Below, in pieces: positions 7,600 to 16,210 of a stretch of DNA of 39,693 nt. Numbering within the stretch: the stretch's first letter is position 1; the number at the start of each line of letters is the position of its first letter. The position numbers and the translations under genes were made by a program. The notes beneath the pieces are model-generated. The model was given only the letters and a program-made list of their open reading frames with translations, ran no database searches and was not told where the DNA came from. The stretch is from Candidatus Rokuibacteriota bacterium (GTDB lineage Bacteria; Methylomirabilota; Methylomirabilia; Rokubacteriales; CSP1-6): contig QHRU01000071.1 in assembly GCA_003220225.1 (NCBI GenBank), positions 1-39,693 of the forward strand. The letters run 5' to 3'.

Positions 7600-8388
7600 T
7601 CAGCGGCCCTGGAACTTCGGCGGGCGCTTCTCGAGGAAGGCCCGCGTGCCCTCCTTGTAATCCTCGCTCGCGGCCGCCTCGCGCGACAGCTCGCGCAACC
7701 GTGTGCGTCGCGCCTCGGTGTAGCCGGCGAGGTAGAACTGGATCGACTGCTTGCTGCCGCGCACCGAGAGCGGCGCGTTCTCGCTGACCAGCTGCAGATA
7801 GTCGTAGGTCGTGCGCTCCAGCTCGGCCTCCGGCACCAGGCGCTGGATGAGGCCGATGGCGAGGGCCTCGCGGTCGCCCACGGTGCGGGCGGAGAACAGG
7901 ATGTCCTTCGCGTACGCGGGGCCGACGAGATCCACGAGCTGGCCGATCGCCTCGGGCGGATAGACGATGCTCAGCTTGGCGGCGGGGATGCCGTACTTGC
8001 TGCCCTCGGCGGCGAAACGCAGGTCGCAGCCCATCGCGATGCCCATCGCCCCGCCCATGCAGAAGCCGTAGATCATCGCGACCGTCGGCTTCGGGCACTC
8101 GCGGATCGCCGCGTAGGCGGCCGCGGTGGCCTCGCCGTAGCGCTGCGACGACTCGGCGTCCTTGCGCTGCTCCTGGAACTCGGAGATGTCCGCGCCCGAG
8201 GCGAAAGCCACGGTCCCGGCGCCGCGGTAGACGATGCCACGCACCGACTCGTCCTTCACGAGCCCCTCGGTGACGCGCGCGATCTCCACCCACATGGCGT
8301 AGCTGATCGCGTTGCGGGTCTTGGGCCGATTGAAGACGACGGTGGCGATGGGACCGTCGTGCCGGACGAGGATGTCGTCGCCGTTCAC
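7600..8388 (-). CDS. Enoyl-CoA hydratase/isomerase family protein
   Basis: This crotonase-fold protein of 262 residues has the oxyanion-hole segments FASGADISEF and GFCMGGAMGIAMGCDLRFA and the C-terminal KRPPKFQGR tail common in the family. Crotonase glutamates are not clearly positioned (KLSIVYPPEAIGQ carries one candidate), so hydratase, isomerase or another crotonase reaction remains open. It is the first gene of the minus-strand series. The start is a GTG (8386-8388) 8 nt after an extended -10 box, with no leader space for a ribosome binding site. Confidence 0.88.
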   Translation of the reverse strand: MNGDDILVRHDGPIATVVFNRPKTRNAISYAMWVEIARVTEGLVKDESVRGIVYRGAGTVAFASGADISEFQEQRKDAESSQRYGEATAAAYAAIRECPKPTVAMIYGFCMGGAMGIAMGCDLRFAAEGSKYGIPAAKLSIVYPPEAIGQLVDLVGPAYAKDILFSARTVGDREALAIGLIQRLVPEAELERTTYDYLQLVSENAPLSVRGSKQSIQFYLAGYTEARRTRLRELSREAAASEDYKEGTRAFLEKRPPKFQGR

Positions 8389-8396
8389 GGTCGTGG

Positions 8397-8405
8397 AGTG
8401 TAGCA
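8397..8405 (-). promoter_or_regulatory. Extended -10 promoter for the enoyl-CoA hydratase gene
   Basis: The minus strand reads TGCTACACT, an extended -10 (TG-N-TACACT), and the box ends 8 nt before the GTG start codon. Transcription would begin at or next to the start codon, giving a leaderless message. No -35 was identified. Confidence 0.55.
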
Positions 8406-8419
8406 GAGGCGCGGAGGTG

Positions 8420-8468
8420 GTGGCGGTGGGAGGAATTGAACCTTATCCGATGGCGCTTATGAGACCCC
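8420..8468 (-). pseudogene. Truncated copy of the tRNA-Met gene (3' half)
   Basis: A 25-base block identical to the 3' end of the neighbouring tRNA (acceptor and T arm) is followed by a diverged variable region. A second identical block covers the anticodon loop (CTCATAA side). The D arm and 5' acceptor strand are absent, so it cannot fold as a tRNA. It reads as a partial duplication, about 110 bp from the intact gene. Confidence 0.75.
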
Positions 8469-8531
8469 ACAGAGACGAGGAGATCCGTCCCGATCAGATC
8501 CAACGAATTCTCGCCTCGGTGCCCGTGGATT

Positions 8532-8606
8532 TGGTGGCGGTGGGAGGAATTGAACCTCCGACACGGGGCTTATGAGACCCCTGCTCTGCCGCTGAGCTAC
8601 ACCGCC
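8532..8606 (-). tRNA. tRNA-Met (CAU), elongator type
   Basis: A full cloverleaf is readable on the minus strand: acceptor GGCGGTG pairing with CACCGCC, D stem GCTC/GAGC, anticodon stem GGGGT/GCCCC with loop CTCATAA, T arm GGAGG-TTCAATT-CCTCC, and an encoded CCA. The first pair is G-C and the anticodon stem lacks the three G-C pairs of initiators, so it is not tRNA-fMet. A CAU anticodon is also used by tRNA-Ile2, the TilS substrate. Sequence alone leans to elongator Met but does not exclude Ile2. Confidence 0.92.
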
Positions 8607-8715
8607 GGATGGCCGGGACGACCGCGCAGCGAACGGAGTGTACCGCACGACGCCGACACGCAGCCAGCCCATGTGCGCGCAATTAAATCATGGCGCCGCC
8701 GTGCCGAGAACCCTT

Positions 8716-8724
8716 TGCTATAAT
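8716..8724 (+). promoter_or_regulatory. Extended -10 promoter of the acidic protein gene
   Basis: TGCTATAAT is a perfect extended -10 element (TATAAT at 8719-8724), placed about 65 nt before the start codon. A convincing -35 is not seen, as expected for extended -10 promoters. It implies fairly strong constitutive transcription. Confidence 0.6.
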
Positions 8725-8788
8725 CCGCACGGGCAATCCGAGGGCGCGGGTCCGGCTACTCAAGCAGCACGGTTCGGAGGACTCTTCA

Positions 8789-9109
8789 ATGCAGTTCCGG
8801 CGACACCTCTGGCACGACGATCCCACGCTCCGCCAAGAAGAAGTCGACGACGATGACGACGACCCCGACGACGATGTCGACGATGAGGACGACGCGGAGG
8901 ACGATGATCTCGACGACGACCTCGACGACGACGATGACGACGATGACTTCGACGAGGACGATGACGGGTTCGATGCCGACACCACCGAGGGAGAGGAGGA
9001 CGAGGAGGACGACGAGGACGAGGACGAGGACGACGATCTCGACGACGACGATCTAGACGACGACGATCTCGACGAAGACGACGACGACGAAGAAGAGGAC
9101 GACGAGTAG
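8789..9109 (+). CDS. Extremely acidic low-complexity protein, unknown function
   Basis: The predicted protein has 106 residues. After a short N-terminus (MQFRRHLWHDDPTLRQEEV) it is almost wholly Asp and Glu, with a few Leu, Phe and Thr. I set the start at ATG 8789-8791 because a GGAGG ribosome binding site lies 8 nt upstream and the extended -10 promoter precedes it. The DNA is built from GAC/GAT/GAG triplets, so slippage could change its length. No family is recognised. Possible roles such as cation binding or nucleic-acid mimicry are speculation. It precedes the PuuD-like gene by 27 nt. Confidence 0.75.
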   Translation: MQFRRHLWHDDPTLRQEEVDDDDDDPDDDVDDEDDAEDDDLDDDLDDDDDDDDFDEDDDGFDADTTEGEEDEEDDEDEDEDDDLDDDDLDDDDLDEDDDDEEEDDE

Positions 9110-9136
9110 CTCCATCGATCGACAGGAGGCGGGCGG

Positions 9137-9859
9137 ATGCCAAGCATTGGGGATTGGACGATGTTCCTGCTGCGGTGGTTTCACTTCCTCGCCGGCATCA
9201 CGTGGATCGGGATGCTCTACTACTTCAACTTCGTACAGACGCCGTTCTTCGCGACGGCCGAGGCCCCGGTGCGCTCCGGCATGATCGTGGGGAGCCTGGT
9301 CGGGCGTGCGCTGTGGTGGTTCCGCTGGGGCGCGATGCTCACCTTCATCACCGGCTGGCTCTACATCCTGTACATCGCGTTCCACCGCTTCGGCGGCCTC
9401 CAGCCATTCTTCTCGGTGCCCTACGGCTGGTCGATCTTCATCGGCGGCATGCTCGGCAGCCTCATGTGGGCCAACGTCTGGTTCGTCATCTGGCCGGCGC
9501 AGCAGGTCATCATCGCCTCGGCCACCCAGGTGTCGAAGGGAGGCCAGGCCATTCCCGAAGCGGCGGCCCGGGGCGCGCGCTCAGGCGTGGCCTCTCGCAC
9601 GAACACGCTGCTCTCGGTCCCGATGCTCTTCTTCATGGGCGCCGCGAGCCACTTCGCCTTCTACACGCCGACCGCGCGCGGCGCGAAGGTGACGATGCTC
9701 GTCGTGCTCTTCGCCATCATGGCGATCGTGGAGTGGAACGCGCTCTCGACGAAGCAGTGGGCGGGCAAGAAGATGCTGACGACGGTCAAGGGCACGCTGT
9801 GGGGCGGCTTCGTGCTCTCGGCGGTCTTCTTCGTCGCGCTCAAGCTCATCTTCGCCTGA
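9137..9859 (+). CDS. PuuD-like urate hydroxylase N-terminal-domain membrane protein
   Basis: The 240-residue integral membrane protein has about six or seven hydrophobic segments. The first helix, HFLAGITWIGMLYYFNFVQ, is characteristic of the urate-oxidase N-terminal domain of PuuD. Conserved tryptophans and histidines (WWFRWGAM, ASHFAFY) could bind haem. Full-length PuuD has a C-terminal cytochrome c domain, which is missing here; a separate cytochrome c lipoprotein gene faces this one. A ribosome binding site AGGAGG precedes the ATG. Family members without the c domain also occur, so urate oxidation is not assured. Confidence 0.78.
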   Translation: MPSIGDWTMFLLRWFHFLAGITWIGMLYYFNFVQTPFFATAEAPVRSGMIVGSLVGRALWWFRWGAMLTFITGWLYILYIAFHRFGGLQPFFSVPYGWSIFIGGMLGSLMWANVWFVIWPAQQVIIASATQVSKGGQAIPEAAARGARSGVASRTNTLLSVPMLFFMGAASHFAFYTPTARGAKVTMLVVLFAIMAIVEWNALSTKQWAGKKMLTTVKGTLWGGFVLSAVFFVALKLIFA

Positions 9860-9871
9860 TCGGACGGAGCA

Positions 9872-9900
9872 GCCGGGGCCGGTCCCGCGCCGGCCCCGGC
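9872..9900. terminator. Stem-loop between convergent genes
   Basis: This is a perfect 11-bp inverted repeat, GCCGGGGCCGG paired with CCGGCCCCGGC across a 7-nt loop. It lies between the convergent PuuD-like and cytochrome c genes. There is no U-tract on either side, so it may be a weak bidirectional terminator or a 3'-end stabiliser. Confidence 0.5.
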
Positions 9901-9925
9901 GGCCTTCGCTCGAGCGCCCCCGCGG

Positions 9926-10240
9926 CTATTTTAGATACGCGGCGAGCGCCGGGATCTCCGGCGCGACCGCCGGCTGCGGCGGCATGACGTTCGTCGGGCG
10001 CTTCGGCTTGTAGCCCGGCGGATAGCTCCCCCTCAGAATCCTCGCCTCCAGGAGCTCACGCGACGCGCCCTTCACGGCCGGGCCGACGGCGCCGTCTTGC
10101 GCCGGGTCCGCGTTGTGGCACTGCGTGCACTGGGCGAGATAGACCTGACGCCCGCGCTCGGCGAGAGGGTCGCTCGACGGTTGGGAGCAGCCGCCGGCGA
10201 GCGCGGCGGCGAGAAGGACCAGCCCGAGGCGAGACCGCAT
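9926..10240 (-). CDS. Small cytochrome c lipoprotein
   Basis: The ~104-residue protein has a lipoprotein signal peptide ending in the lipobox LAGGC. This is followed by a single haem c site CTQCH with downstream GAVGPAVKG and a late axial Met candidate in NVMPPQPA. It is expected at the outer face of the cytoplasmic membrane or in the periplasm, passing electrons. An ATG six codons upstream is possible, but the ATG at 10238-10240 gives the cleaner signal. It may be the electron acceptor of the facing PuuD-like protein, which lacks its own cytochrome domain; this is inference. Confidence 0.88.
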   Translation of the reverse strand: MRSRLGLVLLAAALAGGCSQPSSDPLAERGRQVYLAQCTQCHNADPAQDGAVGPAVKGASRELLEARILRGSYPPGYKPKRPTNVMPPQPAVAPEIPALAAYLK

Positions 10241-10256
10241 CGGGCCGGACTGTACC

Positions 10257-10291
10257 AAAAAAGTTCGGGGGGCCCGAATGGCCCCCCGAAC
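10257..10291 (-). terminator. Rho-independent terminator of the unknown gene pair
   Basis: The perfect 12-bp stem is GTTCGGGGGGCC with GGCCCCCCGAAC and a 5-nt loop. On the minus strand six T residues (10257-10262) follow. It ends transcription of the gene pair at 10317-11026 just before the cytochrome c gene. Confidence 0.92.
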
Positions 10292-10316
10292 GCCATGCGA
10301 ACGATGAACGGCCCGC

Positions 10317-10646
10317 TTACTTCGTCGCGACGGCCGGGCGCAGCCGCGCGCGCGCGGCGTCGAAGTCGATCACGGGTGCGGACCGCGCCTGGCCCGGGCG
10401 CCGGTCGACGATCTCGGCCCGCCCCTGGAGCATCGCGAGCGTCTCCTCCTCGGCGAACAGCGGCGTGGGCGCGGGGTTCAGCGCGAGCCGGATGCCGGCC
10501 ATCGCAAAGCGCAGGCGCCACCACCTGCGGCTCAGGTTCGCCCAGCGCGACAGCGCAGGCCTGGCCTCGGCCACCGGCGTGGGCGCCGGCAGGTAGTACA
10601 CGTTCGAAGACACCGCCAGGGTCGCCGTCGCCACGGAATTCCTCAC
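10317..10646 (-). CDS. Hypothetical protein, coupled to the gene upstream
   Basis: The 109-residue protein is not recognised. It starts at a GTG (10644-10646) overlapping the upstream TGA as GTGA. Visible features are a Pro/Ala-rich N-terminus (YYLPAPTPVAEARP), a basic aromatic patch RRWWRLRFAMAGIRLALN and a polar C-terminus. There is no clear signal peptide or membrane span. The shared terminator and translational coupling argue that it is real and works with its neighbour. Confidence 0.6.
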   Translation of the reverse strand: MRNSVATATLAVSSNVYYLPAPTPVAEARPALSRWANLSRRWWRLRFAMAGIRLALNPAPTPLFAEEETLAMLQGRAEIVDRRPGQARSAPVIDFDAARARLRPAVATK

Positions 10647-11026
10647 GCCAGCCCCCGCTCTTCCATGAGCGCCGTGACCTGTCGGTAGGCGCCCGTCAGT
10701 GCCTGGTCGAACGACGCTTCCAGTCGATACGCCGCTATCGCGGCCGACACGCGCTCGCGTGCCGAGGCCGCCTCCGTCGCGCGCGCCCGTGCCTCGGCGG
10801 CACGGGCCGCCAGCGTGGCGCCGGCGTCGGCCAGCGAGAAGATCGAGCCCACGATGCGCGGCTCGCCGGAGTCGGGATGCGCCGTCGGCGCCGCGAGCGT
10901 CACCGGCTTGCGTCGTGCCGGCGCCTCGATCCGGCTCGCCAGGACGATGCTGGGGCGCCAGAGAACGACATCGGACGTCGGGGCCTTCACCCGGGGCTGC
11001 TCAGCGGCGCGTCGGGGCTTCTTCAT
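10643..11026 (-). CDS. Hypothetical protein, Ala-rich helical C-terminal half
   Basis: The protein is about 127 residues and not recognised. The N-terminus is basic (MKKPRRAAEQPRVKAP). The C-terminal half, from SLADAGATLAARAAEARARATEAAS onward, is Ala/Arg/Glu-rich and probably a long helix. I chose the ATG at 11024-11026, because GAGG lies 6 nt before it; the ATG two codons earlier leaves no spacing. A sigma-54-like sequence lies just upstream and a sigma-54 activator gene is adjacent. Confidence 0.6.
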   Translation of the reverse strand: MKKPRRAAEQPRVKAPTSDVVLWRPSIVLASRIEAPARRKPVTLAAPTAHPDSGEPRIVGSIFSLADAGATLAARAAEARARATEAASARERVSAAIAAYRLEASFDQALTGAYRQVTALMEERGLA

Positions 11027-11042
11027 ACGCATCCTCGTAATG

Positions 11043-11057
11043 GCAACGAGAGTGCCA
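11043..11057 (-). promoter_or_regulatory. Candidate sigma-54 (-24/-12) promoter
   Basis: The minus strand reads TGGCAC-N5-TTGC, with GG and GC exactly 10 nt apart, as required for RpoN. It lies directly upstream of the unknown gene pair and beside an NtrC-type activator gene. A caveat is that the predicted transcription start (about 11031) falls after the apparent ribosome binding site at 11033-11036. The message would be leaderless, or the match is chance. Confidence 0.4.
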
Positions 11058-11153
11058 CCCCGGATGCGTTCTAAGTGCTCGCCGGAACGGGCTTAGTAGA
11101 ACATCCCGAGGAGCCGGGACCCGGGAGGTTCTCCGGGGCGGGCGGAAGAACTC

Positions 11154-12518
<1,365 letters not shown>

Positions 12519-12573
12519 CTGGACGCCATGGTAGCACCTCCAGTACACTACCCACCTCAGGAGGACCGCTCGA

Positions 12574-15360
12574 ATGTCGCAACCCCCGGCTCTCCGCATC
12601 GAGGGAGCCCGGCAGAACAACCTCAAGAACATCTCGGTCGAGATCCCCCACGATCGGCTCACCGTCGTCACCGGCGTCTCCGGGTCCGGCAAGTCGTCGC
12701 TGGCGTTCGACACCCTGTTCGCCGAGGGGCAGTGGCGGTACATCGAGTCCCTCTCGACCTACGCGCGGATGTTCCTCGAGCGGATCGACCGGCCCGACGT
12801 GGACCGCATCGAGCAGATCCGCCCCGCGGTGGCCCTCGAGCAGAAGAACCCCGTGCGCACCGCGCGCTCCACCGTGGGCACCGCGACCGAGATCTACGAC
12901 TACCTCCGGCTGCTGTACGCGAAGGTCGGCCGCGTGCACTGCGCGTCGTGCGGCGCGCCCGCCGCCAGCCACTCGGCGGCGACCATCGCCGAGACCCTGC
13001 TGGCCGAGCACGCGGGCGCGCGGGCCCTCGTCACCTTCCCGCTGCCGGTCCCGGCCGGCGTGCCGCCGACCGAGGTCTGGGCGGCCCTCACGCGCCGCGG
13101 CTTCGCGCGCGTCCGCCTCGGCGCCGAGGTCGTGGATCTCGCGGCGCCGCCGCCCCCCACGCTTCCGGGACCCGAGCTCGACGTTGTGCTCGACCGCGTC
13201 GTGCTCGCTGCCGACGGCCGCGCGCGCCTCGTGGACTCGCTGGAGACCGCGTTGCGCGAGGGCGGCGGGCGCGTCGCGGTGGAGATCGTCGGCGGGGCGC
13301 GGCGCGCGTTCACCGAGGAGTTCCGCTGCGGGGCGTGCGGCGCCGCGCTGGAGCGGCCCCAGCCGCTGCTCTTCTCGTTCAACCATCCGCTCGGCGCCTG
13401 CGCGGAGTGCAAGGGCTTCGGCAACGTCCTCAAGTACGACGAGTCGCTCGTCGTTCCCGACCGCGCCCTCAGCCTCGGCGGGGGCGCGATCGAGCCGTGG
13501 ACGCACCCGTCCGGCAAGTGGTACCAGCGCGAGCTCGTGAAGGCGGCGCGGCGGGCCGGGGTAGATCTCGAGATTCCGTGGGAGCGGCTGGGCGAGCGCG
13601 CGCGCCGCCTCGTCTACGATGGCGACGGCAAGTTCCCCGGCATCAACGGCTTCTTCGAGGAGATCGAGTCCTACCGCTACAAGCTGCACGTGCGCGTGTT
13701 CCTCTCGCGCTACCGCACGCAGTCGCCCTGCCCGGTGTGCGCGGGCGCGCGGCTCAAGCCGGCGGCGCTCGCCGTGAAGGTGGCGGGGCTCACCATCGCG
13801 GAGTTCACGGGGCTGACCATCGAGCGCGCGGCGGCCACCCTCGACTCCCTCAGCCTGACGGCGTGGGAGGCGGCGGTGGGGCGCGAGATCCTGCGCCAGC
13901 TCTCGGCCAAGCTCACGTTCCTGCTGCGCGTCGGCCTCGGCTACCTCACCCTCGGACGCCAGACGCGCACGCTCTCGGGCGGCGAGGCGCAGCGAATCAA
14001 TCTGGCGAATCAGCTCGGCTCGCAGCTGGTGGGAACGCTGTACGTCCTCGACGAGCCGTCCATCGGCCTGCACGCCCGCGACACCGCGCGCCTGGCCGAC
14101 CTCTGCCGCGAGCTCGCGACGGCCGGTAACACCGTCGTCGTCGTCGAGCACGACCGCGCCTTCATCGAGGCCGCCGACCACGTGATCGAGCTCGGTCCCG
14201 GCTCCGGCGAGCGCGGCGGGGAGGTCGTCTTCAGCGGCTCGCAGGACGAGTTCCGCAAGACGACGCGCTCGCTCACCGCGCGCTACCTCACCGGGCGCGA
14301 GTCGATCCCCGCGCCGCTGACGCGTCGGCCGGGCCGCCGCCACCTCGTTCTCACCGGCGCGCGCGAGCACAACCTGAAGGACGTCACGCTACGGCTGCCC
14401 CTCGGCACGCTCACCGTCGTCACCGGCGTGTCGGGCTCCGGCAAGTCCACGCTCGTGCACGACACGCTCTATCGCGCCGTCGCGCGCGCCTTCAAGACGG
14501 AGTTCCAGACGCCGGGAGCCTACACGGCGGTGACCGGCATCGAGTACCTCAAGGGCGTGCGGCTCATCGACCAGGAGCCGATCGGGCGCACGCCGCGCTC
14601 GAATCCCGTCACCTACGTGAAGGCCTTCGACGAGATCCGCAAGCTCTACGCCGCGCTGCCGCGCGCCAAGGCGCTGGGCCTCGGCGCCGGGGCGTTTTCC
14701 TTCAACGTGCCGGGCGGCCGCTGCGAGTCGTGCCAGGGCGACGGCTTCCAGAAGCTCGAGATGTACTTCTTCGAGGATGTGTACGTGTCCTGCCAGGAGT
14801 GCGAGGGCCGGCGCTACCGCCCGGAGGTGCTCGGGGTCAAGCATCGCGGCAAGTCGATCGCGGACGTGCTCGCGCTCACCGTCGACGAGGCGGTGGACTT
14901 CTTCGCCGCGACGCCGGCGCTGTCGCGGCGGCTGCGCACCCTCCAGGAAACGGGCCTCGGCTACCTGCGCCTCGGGCAGCCGGCCACCACGCTCTCCGGG
15001 GGGGAGGCGCAGCGGCTGAAGATCGCCGCCGAGCTGGCCGCGCGCGCCACAGGCGAGATGCTCTACCTGCTGGACGAGCCGACGACCGGCCTGCACCTCG
15101 ACGACGTCAAGAAGCTCCTGCTGGTGCTCAACCGCCTCGTGGACGCCGGCAACACGGTCGTCCTCGTCGAGCACCACCTCGACGTCGTCCGCGCCGCCGA
15201 CTGGGTGGTGGACCTCGGCCCCGAGGGCGGCGAGGAGGGCGGCGAGATCGTGGTCGAGGGGCCGCCCGAGATCGTCGCGCAGACGCCGGGGTCGTACACC
15301 GGCAAGTTCCTCGCGGAGATCCTGCCCAAGAACGGCGGGCCCAAGAACGGCAAGAAGTGA
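12574..15360 (+). CDS. uvrA: Excinuclease ABC subunit A (UvrA)
   Basis: UvrA recognises DNA damage and loads UvrB in nucleotide excision repair. The 928-residue protein has two ABC ATPase modules: Walker [10 protein letters not shown] (N-terminal) and GVSGSGKST (C-terminal), signatures [10 protein letters not shown] and [11 protein letters not shown], and Walker B segments [11 protein letters not shown] and [11 protein letters not shown]. Zinc-module cysteines occur as CASCGA and CGACG, CAECKG and CPVCAG, and the C-terminal [16 protein letters not shown]...CQECEGRRY. The UvrB-contact region lies between the first ATPase motifs, so it is full-length rather than the short UvrA2 type. AGGAGG precedes the ATG, with a TACACT -10-like box at 12544-12549. 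Confidence 0.94.
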   Translation: MSQPPALRIEGARQNNLKNISVEIPHDRLTVVTGVSGSGKSSLAFDTLFAEGQWRYIESLSTYARMFLERIDRPDVDRIEQIRPAVALEQKNPVRTARSTVGTATEIYDYLRLLYAKVGRVHCASCGAPAASHSAATIAETLLAEHAGARALVTFPLPVPAGVPPTEVWAALTRRGFARVRLGAEVVDLAAPPPPTLPGPELDVVLDRVVLAADGRARLVDSLETALREGGGRVAVEIVGGARRAFTEEFRCGACGAALERPQPLLFSFNHPLGACAECKGFGNVLKYDESLVVPDRALSLGGGAIEPWTHPSGKWYQRELVKAARRAGVDLEIPWERLGERARRLVYDGDGKFPGINGFFEEIESYRYKLHVRVFLSRYRTQSPCPVCAGARLKPAALAVKVAGLTIAEFTGLTIERAAATLDSLSLTAWEAAVGREILRQLSAKLTFLLRVGLGYLTLGRQTRTLSGGEAQRINLANQLGSQLVGTLYVLDEPSIGLHARDTARLADLCRELATAGNTVVVVEHDRAFIEAADHVIELGPGSGERGGEVVFSGSQDEFRKTTRSLTARYLTGRESIPAPLTRRPGRRHLVLTGAREHNLKDVTLRLPLGTLTVVTGVSGSGKSTLVHDTLYRAVARAFKTEFQTPGAYTAVTGIEYLKGVRLIDQEPIGRTPRSNPVTYVKAFDEIRKLYAALPRAKALGLGAGAFSFNVPGGRCESCQGDGFQKLEMYFFEDVYVSCQECEGRRYRPEVLGVKHRGKSIADVLALTVDEAVDFFAATPALSRRLRTLQETGLGYLRLGQPATTLSGGEAQRLKIAAELAARATGEMLYLLDEPTTGLHLDDVKKLLLVLNRLVDAGNTVVLVEHHLDVVRAADWVVDLGPEGGEEGGEIVVEGPPEIVAQTPGSYTGKFLAEILPKNGGPKNGKK

Positions 15361-15397
15361 TCGTTTTCGCGGCAATAGGTAAATTTTTGACCGGGCC

Positions 15398-15434
15398 CCC
15401 CCGTGAAGTTCCTGACCGCCGGCGCCCACGGGGG
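15398..15434 (+). terminator. Possible terminator hairpin after uvrA
   Basis: CCCCCGTG pairs with CACGGGGG across a 21-nt loop in the 166-bp gap between uvrA and the gas-vesicle operon. A short TTTT follows about 14 nt later. The long loop makes it a weak candidate. Nothing else coding is seen in this gap. Confidence 0.35.
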
Positions 15435-15457
15435 TGGTGGGAAAAAGTTTTCATGGA

Positions 15458-15487
15458 TTGTGAGCAGGTTCTGGAACACCCTATACT
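15458..15487 (+). promoter_or_regulatory. Candidate sigma-70 promoter of the gas-vesicle operon
   Basis: TTGTGA (15458-15463) and TATACT (15482-15487) are separated by 18 nt, about 40 nt before the first gvp start codon. It is the best promoter-like match upstream of the coupled operon. Induction signals cannot be read from it. Confidence 0.55.
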
Positions 15488-15526
15488 CACAGGACAAATC
15501 AGCGCCGGGGAAGATCGACCTCCCGA

Positions 15527-15883
15527 ATGAGAACAACGGATCTCCAGCTCTCGAACGGCCGCGCCAGTGGACTCGTGGACGTCCTCGACCGGGTTCTCGA
15601 CAAGGGCCTGGTCGTGGCCGGCGACGTCAAGATTTCCCTCGCCGAAGTCGAGTTACTCACGATCCGGATTCGTCTGATCGTGTGCTCCATCGACAAGGCG
15701 CAGCAGATCGGCCTCGACTGGTGGAAACACGACGCCCACCTGTCTCCGAATCGTCTGTCCTCGGAGAACGAAGAGTTGCGCCGCCAGGTGCGGCTGCTCG
15801 AGCGCAAAGTCGCTTCGCTCTCGTCGCGCAAGGGCAACAGGCGGCGCGACGGCGGTCACGATGCGAACCGACAAGGAGACTGA
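15527..15883 (+). CDS. gvpJ: Gas vesicle GvpA-family protein, GvpJ-like
   Basis: The 118-residue protein has the GvpA-fold core at residues ~15-70: [40 protein letters not shown] and GLDWW. The last block, IRIRLIVCS..GLDWW, is the pattern seen in GvpJ-type minor shell or nucleation proteins rather than main GvpA. The C-terminus is a charged helix and basic tail (SRKGNRRRDGG). It is the first gene of the operon, 3 nt before gvpA. Whether it is a second shell protein or a nucleator cannot be decided here. Confidence 0.88.
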   Translation: MRTTDLQLSNGRASGLVDVLDRVLDKGLVVAGDVKISLAEVELLTIRIRLIVCSIDKAQQIGLDWWKHDAHLSPNRLSSENEELRRQVRLLERKVASLSSRKGNRRRDGGHDANRQGD

Positions 15884-15886
15884 GCG

Positions 15887-16210
15887 ATGCCAGTCGAACG
15901 GACAAGCGGCGGCACAAGCCTTATCGACGTCCTCGACCGGGTGCTGGACAAAGGCATCGTCATCGACGCGTGGGTCCGCGTCTCGCTCGTCGGCATCGAT
16001 CTGATCACCGTCGAAGCCCGTGTCGTCGTGGCGTCGATCGAGACCTATCTCAAGTATTCCGAGGCGGTGGGCTCGCTCACGTCCGCGTCGAGGCCCGCGA
16101 TCGACGGTCACGTGAGCGAGGCGGTGATCGCCGAGAACGCGGCGCTGAGAGTCGAGATCGCGCGCACGCGCCGCGAGGGGACCGTCTCACGGAGACTGCG
16201 TAGGCCGTGA
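15887..16210 (+). CDS. gvpA: Major gas vesicle shell protein GvpA
   Basis: GvpA assembles into the ribbed protein wall of the gas vesicle. The 107-residue protein has the near-invariant core [37 protein letters not shown] and [14 protein letters not shown]. It is longer than typical GvpA (about 70 residues) because of a ~35-residue charged C-terminal tail ([21 protein letters not shown]). GvpA-type proteins with such tails occur in other bacteria. Its TGA overlaps the GTG of the kinase gene, so shell and sensor are translated in tandem. Confidence 0.95.
   Translation: MPVERTSGGTSLIDVLDRVLDKGIVIDAWVRVSLVGIDLITVEARVVVASIETYLKYSEAVGSLTSASRPAIDGHVSEAVIAENAALRVEIARTRREGTVSRRLRRP

Noticed and set aside
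8312-8575. Plus-strand ORF encoding GGIEPPTRGL-type peptide
   Set aside because: It reads across the antisense of the tRNA and its copy; this peptide is a classic artefact of translated tRNA genes.
8420-8606. Current integrative element between the tRNA copies
   Set aside because: Only about 60 bp separate them and no integrase or cargo is present.
8850-9109. CRISPR-like or tandem repeat array
   Set aside because: It is a GAC/GAT/GAG triplet-rich coding region without spacer-repeat structure, preceded by promoter and ribosome binding site.
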